From NCBI RefSeq assembly GCF_003369835.1, contig NZ_QPMJ01000001.1, positions 1,015,589-1,079,588 of the forward strand: a DNA stretch of 64,000 nt, read 5' to 3'. This document shows, in pieces, positions 35,107-43,475 of this stretch. The notes below the pieces were generated by a model. It saw nothing but the letters and a program-made list of their open reading frames with translations, did no database searches and was not told where the DNA came from. The number at the start of each line of letters is the position of its first letter. Position 1 is the first letter of the stretch. The position numbers and the translations under genes are program-made. This stretch comes from Halorussus rarus. Lineage in GTDB: Archaea > Halobacteriota > Halobacteria > Halobacteriales > Haladaptataceae.

Positions 35107-37224
35107 TTACCCTCGGACGAGCCGCGTGACCCGAGACAGAACGCCGGTGTCAGCAGCTGTTTCAGTGTCGTGTCGTGCATCTTCGATGATACTGAGCTCA
35201 TCTATCCAATCCTTGAACCTCTTTGCGCTTTCAAACTGGACTGCCGGCCCGTAAATATTGGCCCGGATATGGGCTGGCGTAGCCTTCTGGAACTCCCAGC
35301 ACTGCTGCTGATCCAGATGCGCTGAGAAATCAGCGATGACACGTCCGTCGTCCTTGAAATCGAGTTCACATAGCCCGTCGGATAGCGCGCTGATCCACTT
35401 CCGACGTCCCGGGTCGTGTTCCTGCTCGGCGGGTTTCTCCAGCGGCACGTACTCTGGTCGTTCCTTCTCGGCATACGCGTACAGCTCCGCGAACACGTCC
35501 CGAGCATCCGCGAGTCGGTCCGACTGGTCTGGAAGCGAGATATCCCGCTGCAAGATCAAGTGAGCGAACCACGGGAACAGGTTACAGCTGTCCGCTTTCC
35601 CCGCGATTTGTGCGGCCGATTCCCGTTCGTCCTTCTCCAGTTCGGAGAAGTTGACGTTGAAATCCAGCGTCTTCATCCGCGTTCGGAGTTCGGATTTAGG
35701 CTTCGTCGAGTCGTTCGAGGAGAAGATGAACGTCGGCATCTGGATGGAGCCGTCCCACTTCCCCTCCCAATACGACTTGATGATGTCCCGGTCGATCTTC
35801 GACTTCGCCACGTCGTCAACGATGTACGGGAAAACAGTGTCCGACGCACGAGCACGCTCGATGTTGTCTTTGACGAAGTCGTCGCCGGTCGTGACCTCCT
35901 GCACGTACCCGTTCGAGATGAGCCGCGCCCCGAACCGCAGGAACATGCCCTTCCCGCTGTCGTTGTCGCCGTGTAGGAACAGGAACGGCAGATCCTTGTC
36001 CAGCTCCGCAGATTCGTATTCAGCGTAGTGATGGGCGCAGTAGTTAGCGAACGGAGCCCAGCAGAAGTAGATAACACCCTCGTAGAAGTGCGCACGCGTC
36101 TCCTTCGTCGTTCTCGTTTCCCCGAACTCTCCGACCGTTTCGACGTACTGCTCGATCAGGTCGAGCGCGTCAGCGACTTCCTGCGGGTCATCCGGGAGTG
36201 GTGCCGATAATTCGAGGACGGAGTCGTCAACCCGTAGCCCGACCGTCTTCTCTTCCTTGTCGACGTTGAGGTCAGGATACCCGGTGAAGGTCTCTTTGTA
36301 CCGTGCGATACCGGCGGGTGTCGCTACGATTTCACCGTCGTTGATACGGATGTTATTGGCGGACAGCGTGTCGTCCAGATTCGAGATAGCGTCTTCGAGA
36401 CCCTGCGGAGAGAGGCGCACACGCTTGTCCGGACTAATCTCTGTTGGGTCGGTATCCGTATCTTCGGCGGCGAACACCGCCTTCTCTGCTTCTTCGGCGT
36501 CAGTGACGACATTGTACGTGTTGACTTGGTCGTCGTCAACTGCTTCGTCGAGCCGGGCGTTCAGCTCGGCGACCGGGTCATCACTGAACTCGTCCCCGCC
36601 CAGCCAGATATCGTAGATTTTCGCCTCTTCTTCTGCCGTTTCAGCGTCTTCGATCTCCTCCGTGAGATCCTCCATGAACGGCGTCGCGTAGTCCTTGTGG
36701 AACGCGTAGAGTCGTTCAAACCACTCGTCGACGGGCGTGTCCCCGTCGGTACGCCAGGCCATGTTGACGTTGGTTTGTTTGCTCCCCTGCCAGGCCTGCT
36801 TGGAGAGGTTCGCCGACCCACAGATGAGTGTGCGAGATCCGTCCTGGTTCTCGACAATGTAGATCTTCGTGTGGAGGAGAACGCGCGCGGAATCGACGGT
36901 GTGAATGAGGAGATCACCGTCTCGCCGCAGTGATTCCAGTTGCGCGGCGATTTTCTTCGCGTTGTTCGTGTTCTTCAGCGACCGCCGGTAGTCGTCGTGC
37001 TGGTTGTCCCCGACGATGACCTCCAGCGAGTCCACTGAGAGGTCCCGGTTCTGAAACATCTTGTAGATGAACGCCGGGGACTGACTGTACGTGACGCAGT
37101 AGACGTGCTGGGCGTCACCGAAGTAGTTCAGGAAGCTGTCCCATGATTTGTCGGCAGCCATCTCCAGGTCGGCGGTGCTGCCGTCATCGAACTCGACTGT
37201 TGCTTCGAATTCTGTCTTGGTCAT
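35107..37224 (-). CDS. PLD-like nuclease domain fused to P-loop ATPase, copy 2 (Argonaute-linked)
   Basis: A 705-residue protein in the Argonaute operon, paralogue of the gene at 23540-25816. The PLD-like domain spans about residues 25-190, with LLHTKIYIVEN (His118, Lys120) and ICGSANLSKQAW (Ser137, Asn139). The linker is acidic. The ATPase has the loop HGDNDSGKGMF (about residues 418-428), Walker-B-like FPYIVDDVAKSK and IFSSNDSTKPKSELRTRMK. As in copy 1, the loop lacks the usual Ser/Thr after Lys (here Gly). It lies 63 bases after the Argonaute stop and 5 bases before the AddB-like start, so it is in one transcript with both. It may be a DNA motor-nuclease supplying or clearing DNA for Argonaute; this is inference. 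Confidence 0.75.
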   Translation of the reverse strand: MTKTEFEATVEFDDGSTADLEMAADKSWDSFLNYFGDAQHVYCVTYSQSPAFIYKMFQNRDLSVDSLEVIVGDNQHDDYRRSLKNTNNAKKIAAQLESLRRDGDLLIHTVDSARVLLHTKIYIVENQDGSRTLICGSANLSKQAWQGSKQTNVNMAWRTDGDTPVDEWFERLYAFHKDYATPFMEDLTEEIEDAETAEEEAKIYDIWLGGDEFSDDPVAELNARLDEAVDDDQVNTYNVVTDAEEAEKAVFAAEDTDTDPTEISPDKRVRLSPQGLEDAISNLDDTLSANNIRINDGEIVATPAGIARYKETFTGYPDLNVDKEEKTVGLRVDDSVLELSAPLPDDPQEVADALDLIEQYVETVGEFGETRTTKETRAHFYEGVIYFCWAPFANYCAHHYAEYESAELDKDLPFLFLHGDNDSGKGMFLRFGARLISNGYVQEVTTGDDFVKDNIERARASDTVFPYIVDDVAKSKIDRDIIKSYWEGKWDGSIQMPTFIFSSNDSTKPKSELRTRMKTLDFNVNFSELEKDERESAAQIAGKADSCNLFPWFAHLILQRDISLPDQSDRLADARDVFAELYAYAEKERPEYVPLEKPAEQEHDPGRRKWISALSDGLCELDFKDDGRVIADFSAHLDQQQCWEFQKATPAHIRANIYGPAVQFESAKRFKDWIDELSIIEDARHDTETAADTGVLSRVTRLVRG

Positions 37225-37287
37225 GCGAGGGTTACCGGTGTGTTGGCGGGTACGTGAGTGGTTGCGTGAATCTGTACTGGCGCATGT

Positions 37288-39957
37288 TCAGATGTACGGG
37301 ACACCGCGGATGACGCTGCCCTTGGTGAGGTAGCCCTTCATGGCGAAGTCGGCGCACTTGTCGGCGTAGTACGTGGTGATGGGAAGCCGGGTGGACCGGC
37401 TTAGCGACCCGACGTGCGCTTCAGACAGCCAGTAGGTCTGCTCCGCGAGCGTATCGAGGTCTGTCGATCCGTGGCGTTTCACGATCTGCAGCGGTCGCGG
37501 CGTGCCTGGACTGCCCTCCTTCCCACCGGTCGTGGTCAGGTAGGAGTGGTCGCCGTTGTGGACGTGGAATGCGATGCCTTTGTCTGCGATATCGAACCGT
37601 GATTTCGATTCGTCGTACTCGGCGATGCGGGGGTTCCCGGATTTCCGGATCTCGACGAGGTCGAACCGCTGGATGAGATCGCGGGCTTTGTCGAGACGGT
37701 TGATGAGGCTCTCGACGTCGAGGTAGAACTTCCCGTCACGATGGATGACCACGTGCCGCGGCGGTCGGCCTTCCTCTTCGGCAAAGATTTCCAGGACGTG
37801 CTTGATGACGTTCGCTACGTCGTCCTCGTCGAACGTCTCGCCAGCCTGCTTCGTGACGGCCTCAGACGCGAGGATGGTTCCGTCGGCCATGATGACGTTC
37901 GCGGCCGCGCCGAGGTGTTGCTTGGTCGCGTGGTCGTACGTCACGTCGAGACCGACGAACGCGTCAACGCCCCCGGGAACGTCGTCGATACGCCACGGCA
38001 CGCCGCCCGCTTTACCGATAAGCGACGAGCAGATGTTCCCGCGGTAGTTGTCGTTACCGAGGTTGTCGATGGAGATCATCTGACTCGGCACGCCGAGTTG
38101 TCCGAGTCGGCGTTTAAATTCCGGATAGGGATCGTCGTACTCCGCTTCCGCCGCGTCGTCTGCATCTGGGACGACGATCAGCGCCGCATCGTAGTCACTC
38201 GCTTTCTGCGCGTGTTGGGAGTAGTGGAACTCCGAGCCGAGTTCGTAGGTCTCCTGATCGAACGCCGTTGGACCCGCATCGTAGTCCGCGAGCTTGTTGA
38301 GCAGCGTGAGCACGTACGGCCGTGCGTCGCTCTCCTCATCTTCCGGGTACAGCGCGATGATGTCGAACGACTCAGGAGCCTTGTACACGCCGTATTCCTT
38401 CCGCTCCAGCCCGCCAGCCCCGTAGTACCCCGTATTGCCACCTCCGAACCGTAGGTTCGGGGTGTTCGGTGTCTTGTGCTCCCGGTACCCGGCGTTCGTG
38501 GGTTGGGGGACGGGGTCGAAGCTGAAGTACGGCGTCGGACCGAGCAAATCCACGAACGACGTGACGACGTTGAACCGTTCCTCGGGTTTCATCCGGCTTT
38601 CGTTGTGGATGACGTCCAGGAACGTGTCATCGACACGGCCCAACTGCTCGAACGTCGGGATGACCTTACAGTACTCCAAGAGCTGCGGGAAGATCGAATC
38701 ATCGCCGCTCCCGTACTGCAGATCAGCGATGATTGGGTCACCGGCCCGCATCGAGTTGATGACGTCCTGCTCGACGTGCTTCTCGTGGTACTCCGACATC
38801 GGGACTCCCGGCCCGTCCAGCACATCATCGTAGTCCATATCAATGACCTCCTTGACCGTTGCCGTGCGAGCACTGTCGTAGAGGTCAGTGTCGTGCTCGA
38901 CGGTCACCTCGGCGATGTCGTGTCCACGCTCAACCCACTCGGCAGCGGAGAACGTCGATTCCAAGTGGTACGCGACGTTCACGCCACAAATCACGGTCCC
39001 GTCAGCATCAACACGAATCCGGCACTTATACTTCCGATATGCTTCGAACAAGCCGCTGTTTGCGGTTCGCTGCGGGGTAGGCTCGATGATCGAATCGATT
39101 CCCGACACCTCGAAGCGACCAGCAACAGCACGCTTCACGTCCTGCTTGACGAACTCTTGGAGCGGTCCGTCGTCCGTGTACGAGCGCGCCTCCAGGGTCG
39201 TTTCTCCTTGGTGGATGGGTTCGATGGTGTACCCGTGGATCGAGATCGTACTGTGGAGCTTCTCAGTCGCGTAGATACGCCGCCGGGACGCATCAGCTGT
39301 CGTAACTGGGCTGTTACTCCGGGACTGGTAGTAGTTCGCTGCTTTCGCCGTGAACCCCTCGATCCCGTTCGTGAAGTCATCCGGGTCGAGCCCGCCGCTT
39401 CCGGTTGCGCGGAGTTCATATTCGTGGACGGTTAGTTCCGGCAGGTCCCCGAGCTCGAACTGTAGCAGGTAGTTCCCGTCCGACAACGGCTGTTGGTGTA
39501 ACAGTTCACCGCCACCATCTGCCGTCGGTCGTGGCTCGCTCGTCACTTCACTCCCCCGAACGAACTCCGACTCATCGCTTGAATCTGCCTCCGTTGAAGA
39601 TTCGCCAGCGTCACTTTCGGAGGACTGCGCAGCCGATGTGTTCTCTGCCCCGCTGCTCTCGGCTTCGGCAGGTGGCTCGTCAAGCGGCGTGACGATCAGA
39701 TCATACCCCGGGTTGAGTTGCATCTCACCGCGGTATTCGTTCCCGACTACGTTCTCCAGAACGTACCAGCGCCCGACCTCCCACTCGAAATCCGCAATCT
39801 CGTTATTGTGGAACACGGTCAGTTCCACTGGCGTCCCTTCGACATCCGCCAACTGAACTTTCCGAGCGATGGCGTCGTGGTCCCACTCGTCAGTCCCTGT
39901 GACGCGCAGTGAGATATCGACCTGTTCCCCATCCTCGATGTCATCCTTCACTGCCAT
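37288..39957 (-). CDS. Long prokaryotic Argonaute (NgAgo-like) with N-terminal OB-like domain
   Basis: An 889-residue Argonaute, the same size and layout as Natronobacterium gregoryi Ago. Residues about 8-105 look like an RPA/OB-fold ssDNA-binding domain (DISLRVTGTDEW, then WEVGRWYVLENVV). An acidic Ser/Glu linker (about 105-155) leads to N, PAZ-like, MID and PIWI domains. The MID-PIWI junction has QLGVPSQMISIDNLG and GKAGGVPWRID. The catalytic tetrad appears complete: Asp671 in VGLDVTYD, Glu707 in QAGETFDE, Asp741 in VIHRDGKF, and Asp866 in LPITTYYADKC, so target cleavage is expected. The Pro-rich end GGKEGSPGTPRP precedes the last motif. It is the first gene of a five-gene operon. A guide-directed DNA-targeting role is known for relatives; guide type here is inferred. 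Confidence 0.92.
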   Translation of the reverse strand: MAVKDDIEDGEQVDISLRVTGTDEWDHDAIARKVQLADVEGTPVELTVFHNNEIADFEWEVGRWYVLENVVGNEYRGEMQLNPGYDLIVTPLDEPPAEAESSGAENTSAAQSSESDAGESSTEADSSDESEFVRGSEVTSEPRPTADGGGELLHQQPLSDGNYLLQFELGDLPELTVHEYELRATGSGGLDPDDFTNGIEGFTAKAANYYQSRSNSPVTTADASRRRIYATEKLHSTISIHGYTIEPIHQGETTLEARSYTDDGPLQEFVKQDVKRAVAGRFEVSGIDSIIEPTPQRTANSGLFEAYRKYKCRIRVDADGTVICGVNVAYHLESTFSAAEWVERGHDIAEVTVEHDTDLYDSARTATVKEVIDMDYDDVLDGPGVPMSEYHEKHVEQDVINSMRAGDPIIADLQYGSGDDSIFPQLLEYCKVIPTFEQLGRVDDTFLDVIHNESRMKPEERFNVVTSFVDLLGPTPYFSFDPVPQPTNAGYREHKTPNTPNLRFGGGNTGYYGAGGLERKEYGVYKAPESFDIIALYPEDEESDARPYVLTLLNKLADYDAGPTAFDQETYELGSEFHYSQHAQKASDYDAALIVVPDADDAAEAEYDDPYPEFKRRLGQLGVPSQMISIDNLGNDNYRGNICSSLIGKAGGVPWRIDDVPGGVDAFVGLDVTYDHATKQHLGAAANVIMADGTILASEAVTKQAGETFDEDDVANVIKHVLEIFAEEEGRPPRHVVIHRDGKFYLDVESLINRLDKARDLIQRFDLVEIRKSGNPRIAEYDESKSRFDIADKGIAFHVHNGDHSYLTTTGGKEGSPGTPRPLQIVKRHGSTDLDTLAEQTYWLSEAHVGSLSRSTRLPITTYYADKCADFAMKGYLTKGSVIRGVPYI

Positions 39958-39980
39958 CTACACCGACCAACGAACTCCCA

Positions 39981-39990
39981 GAATAAATAG
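39981..39990 (-). promoter_or_regulatory. TATA-like box of the Argonaute operon
   Basis: On the minus strand CTATTTATTC lies 24-33 bases upstream of the Argonaute ATG (39957), the spacing of a leaderless haloarchaeal promoter. The 258-base gap to the divergent ATPase gene is AT-rich and holds promoters for both directions. Confidence 0.55.
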
Positions 39991-40182
39991 ATTGCCACTA
40001 GGCGAATCTGAAACACGAAAAATAAATTTTAGCGTGAACACAACGGCTTAACACCTCCATTGATGGTTCAGGAGACGCTGCGGAGACAGCACTGGACAAC
40101 GACGATGTCGGAGGCCTTCCTCACAACCCGCGGCGAACAGACATTTTATGACAGAATTGAAAATAGGGACATCAGGATGCGT

Positions 40183-40191
40183 GAATATTTG
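40183..40191 (+). promoter_or_regulatory. TATA-like box of the divergent AAA+ ATPase gene
   Basis: GAATATTTG lies 25-33 bases before the ATG at 40216, again the spacing of a leaderless transcript. Confidence 0.45.
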
Positions 40192-40215
40192 TACTAGCGC
40201 AGAATAATCAGCCCT

Positions 40216-41895
40216 ATGCTCGGGACAGGGACCGCAGAAGAATTCATCGACGACGCCGAACACCACAACCAGTGGTGGAGTAACGGCACTTCCCCGGAAC
40301 TATCGCAGGCCACAGACCTCATCCCTCGCTCAGATTTCCACCGCGTCCTCAAGGGAACAAACACCCACTACACTGACGATGTCGAGAGTCTCGTCTACGC
40401 GATTCACGGACAAACTGGCATTGGGAAAACCACGCTTCTCCACCAACTCATCGCAGCTCTCCTCGACACAACGGACTTCCCACACCAAAACCAAGACCTC
40501 GAACTCACCTCCGCACTCTCCCCCAGACAAATCCTCTACCTCCCTTTAGAAGACTCTCTGTATCAGTTGGAACGACCAGGCGACGATATCAAACGCCTCA
40601 GCCAGGTCATCGACTACTTCCAGACCCACGTCGCACCCCGTCAAGGACAAAAATTCATCCTCCTCGACGACGTCCAAGCCCTTGACCTCGACGAGAACCG
40701 CAAAGCAGAGCTACTTGACCTTATCGACGACAATACGTACGTATTCCTAACCGGCAACGTCCGCGCGCAGGTCAACCTCTCCACCGCCGAAACCGCCGAC
40801 ACCGTCGATGAATTCGAAGGCCCATGGCCCATCCTCCCAATGAAATTCATCGACACCGTCCAAACTGGCGAAGGCCTGGGCGTCACATTCACTGAGGAAT
40901 TCCGAACCCAACTCGAACAATTCCAATCACCTGACTTAGACGGCCCATCACCGATCAAAACAATTCGGACCGGACTTTCGGGAGCAAATTCGGAAACTAG
41001 TCTCGACACAGCTGTTGAGACGCTCTCAGAACTCTGTTTCGACATTTTTGACGAGGACGACCGAAACAACCTCCACGACGCTGCGCGCGCATACCTCCGA
41101 ACAGGCGGCACCCTCCACCAAACAGACGACCCGTCAATCCGGAACGACCTCTCAAAATCCCACTTCCTCCTCTTCCTCTACAAAGAACTCGCCAAGCACC
41201 GATCCATCCAACAACCCGAAAACCTCCACCGACTCAGTTCCATCGCCGCAACCAACGCCGGTGAAGAACTCCAGTACACCGATCTCAGCGACCAAATCGG
41301 CGTCGACAGGCGAACCGTCGACAACTACCTCGACGTGCTCGACGAAGGCATCGCCGTCACCGAATCCCACGACTACTCCCTGCGCCGCTACCGCCGCACC
41401 CGCTTGTACCTCCGCAACCCACGCCACCTCGTCCTCCTCTCCCAACGCCAGGAACACCACGGCTTCGAAGCGTACGAACGACAAGACACCCTCAACCACG
41501 AATTCGAATACAAACTCGCCCGCACCGTCGCCTTCGACCACGCCAAACGCCTCGCCTTCAACGTCGGAGCATACGACGTCGAATACACCGAAACCGAATC
41601 CGGCCTCGTTGACTACATCCTCCACCGCAACGGGCACGTCCTCCCCTTCATCCTCTCCTACCACCCACACACTGGCAACGCCGAAACAATCGCCGAAGAA
41701 TTCACCCCCGAATCCGGCCAGCACACCGAATCCGACAGTGAAGAGCTCCAAGAATTCGACTACCAAGCACCCTACCGGTTCGTCATCACCGACAGCTTGC
41801 CAAAAGAAGTTAGAGAGGAGGAATCCCTAGTCATCGAGAAAGACGAGACCAGTATCTGCTATCTCCCATTCTGGTTGTTCTTACTGATCTGCTGA
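40216..41895 (+). CDS. AAA+ ATPase of the AAA_14/DUF4143-like type
   Basis: A 559-residue protein. The P-loop HGQTGIGKTTLLHQL is at residues 64-78, the Walker B FILLDDVQALD near 141-151, and a sensor-like VFLTGNVRAQ follows. The middle has a winged-helix-like segment (LSDQIGVDRRTVDNYLDVL) and the C-terminal region (NHEFEYKLARTVAF then LVDYILHRNGHVLPF) looks like the degenerate PD-(D/E)XK domain of DUF4143 ATPases. Such proteins are common in archaeal mobile elements, role unknown. The sense strand is A/C-rich and poor in G (runs of CCC, AAC, CAC codons), unlike the Argonaute operon it diverges from. The last 30 residues switch to different composition, perhaps a recombined tail. Confidence 0.72.
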   Translation: MLGTGTAEEFIDDAEHHNQWWSNGTSPELSQATDLIPRSDFHRVLKGTNTHYTDDVESLVYAIHGQTGIGKTTLLHQLIAALLDTTDFPHQNQDLELTSALSPRQILYLPLEDSLYQLERPGDDIKRLSQVIDYFQTHVAPRQGQKFILLDDVQALDLDENRKAELLDLIDDNTYVFLTGNVRAQVNLSTAETADTVDEFEGPWPILPMKFIDTVQTGEGLGVTFTEEFRTQLEQFQSPDLDGPSPIKTIRTGLSGANSETSLDTAVETLSELCFDIFDEDDRNNLHDAARAYLRTGGTLHQTDDPSIRNDLSKSHFLLFLYKELAKHRSIQQPENLHRLSSIAATNAGEELQYTDLSDQIGVDRRTVDNYLDVLDEGIAVTESHDYSLRRYRRTRLYLRNPRHLVLLSQRQEHHGFEAYERQDTLNHEFEYKLARTVAFDHAKRLAFNVGAYDVEYTETESGLVDYILHRNGHVLPFILSYHPHTGNAETIAEEFTPESGQHTESDSEELQEFDYQAPYRFVITDSLPKEVREEESLVIEKDETSICYLPFWLFLLIC

Positions 41896-42041
41896 GAAAG
41901 CCCCTGCGGTCTCTGTCGGCGGCCTGTTCCGTATTGCGAGTCGTGCCCCCACGGCTCTCTTAGGGGATGTATTCGTTCCAGCGTCGCAGTTTGTCGGCAA
42001 AGCGTCTATACCTCCGCGTTGAGTTGTCCGGAGATGATGGT

Positions 42042-43451
42042 ATGGCTGAGACTGACGACTTGCGGCGGGAATTGAAGACTTTCACACGCCGATGGGAGCA
42101 ACTTACCGCGGTTCCCGAGACACCTCGCTCGCTGATGGACGTGATCGAATACTCGTTAGGAACGCAACGGAAGGCCGAGGTGTACATCAACCGGCTCTTC
42201 GCATACTTCCTCAATCCGGAGCAGCCCCACCGGATGAACGCGGAATTTCTCCGCGTATTTCTCAATAGCCTACCCAGCACGTGTGGATTCGAGGAGGATG
42301 TCCACGATCTCTCCGATGTTGTCGTCGATGATCAAGTACGGCTCACTGAGCAGGTCGACGGAGAAACAGTGTCGTCAGGATTCGTCGACTTAGCAGTTCA
42401 AGTCCCGAACGAATGGTTCCTTCTGGTCGAACTCAAATTCTCTGCTGAGGACACGCAAACGGAGTTCTATCGACAGGACGTTACGCACATCGACGGTGTT
42501 CCGAAGGACGACTACGAGTCTGGCGCGTACTATCTCTATCTACATCAAGGGGACCGACCAGACGCGAACGATCCAGAATTCAGTAACTGGACGTGGACAG
42601 CCTTCGTCGAAACCGTCCTGACAGACTTTATTGTCGATAACGCACCCCGGTACCCACAACGAACAGTCGTACAGCTTCACGAATTCGCTGACGATATTCG
42701 ATCCATCACAGGTATGTCAGACCCCACTGACAACGTTGACGAAAAGATCGAACTGTATCTCGACCACTACAAGGCCATTGCTGACGTAACCGCCACGTTC
42801 GAGAACCAGTGGGAGACGTTCTCTCATAACTGGCCCTCACGCCTTTCTGACCGTCTCGTCACCGCCGATCAAGGATCGATCCGCTCGGAGAACGACTACC
42901 ACGTATTATTCGAGTGCTCGAACGACGCTGTCGGGGACTGGTGGTTCCGCTCAACGAGTTCCGATTGGGGGATGATCTTCAAACACGGCTGGTGGCGACA
43001 CACCGATGACCTCTCTGACGTGCTCCACGAGCGACCCGACAATCGGAACGATGCCAGAATCGGGTTCCACCACCGCCTCGAAAACGACCGTGAGCAAGCA
43101 CTCCGAGACAACACGCTCACACTGTATTTCCGAAACATGGGGGCCAACGATCAATCCTTCATCGATGCTGTTTCTGACCACTTCGATGCGCAAGCAGATG
43201 CTATCGAAGCCACGCTGCCGGATACTGCCAGCCTCACCGGAAACAAACGCAATATGATCTCAGCAGAGTACGATATCGCTCCCGACGAGTATGATGACTT
43301 TTTCGCGGCCTATATCGCGGCACTCGAAGAAGGATTCACTGACCTCGTTGTTGACAACCCCAAACTAATCGCTCTCCTCGACGACATCTACACTGACGCC
43401 GTCACAGAGGTCTACGACACCAAGATCACAATGAGTCCCCAACAAAACTGA
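42042..43451 (+). CDS. PD-(D/E)XK nuclease superfamily protein (PDDEXK_4-like)
   Basis: A predicted 469-residue protein. After a helical start (LRRELKTFTRRWEQL) comes INRLFAYFLNPEQPH, then the catalytic core GFVDLAVQV followed by FLLVELKFSAEDTQTEFYRQ, which supplies Asp, Glu-x-Lys and a later Gln/Tyr helix as in PDDEXK_4 nucleases. The C-terminal half (about 250-469) is unassigned but contains DWWFRSTSSDWGMIFK. Start at 42042 is preferred because the upstream part of the frame is basic and atypical. It follows the AAA+ gene on the same strand after 146 bases and is convergent with the McrC-like gene. A defence nuclease is likely; the target is unknown. Confidence 0.72.
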   Translation: MAETDDLRRELKTFTRRWEQLTAVPETPRSLMDVIEYSLGTQRKAEVYINRLFAYFLNPEQPHRMNAEFLRVFLNSLPSTCGFEEDVHDLSDVVVDDQVRLTEQVDGETVSSGFVDLAVQVPNEWFLLVELKFSAEDTQTEFYRQDVTHIDGVPKDDYESGAYYLYLHQGDRPDANDPEFSNWTWTAFVETVLTDFIVDNAPRYPQRTVVQLHEFADDIRSITGMSDPTDNVDEKIELYLDHYKAIADVTATFENQWETFSHNWPSRLSDRLVTADQGSIRSENDYHVLFECSNDAVGDWWFRSTSSDWGMIFKHGWWRHTDDLSDVLHERPDNRNDARIGFHHRLENDREQALRDNTLTLYFRNMGANDQSFIDAVSDHFDAQADAIEATLPDTASLTGNKRNMISAEYDIAPDEYDDFFAAYIAALEEGFTDLVVDNPKLIALLDDIYTDAVTEVYDTKITMSPQQN

Positions 43452-43475
43452 GTTCGAAGCTCGTGTCGTGCTGAC

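Noticed and set aside
41015..41830. A 271-residue Ser/Thr/Pro-rich frame on the plus strand
   Set aside because: It overlaps the AAA+ ATPase gene in another frame; its composition follows from the A/C-rich codons of that gene.
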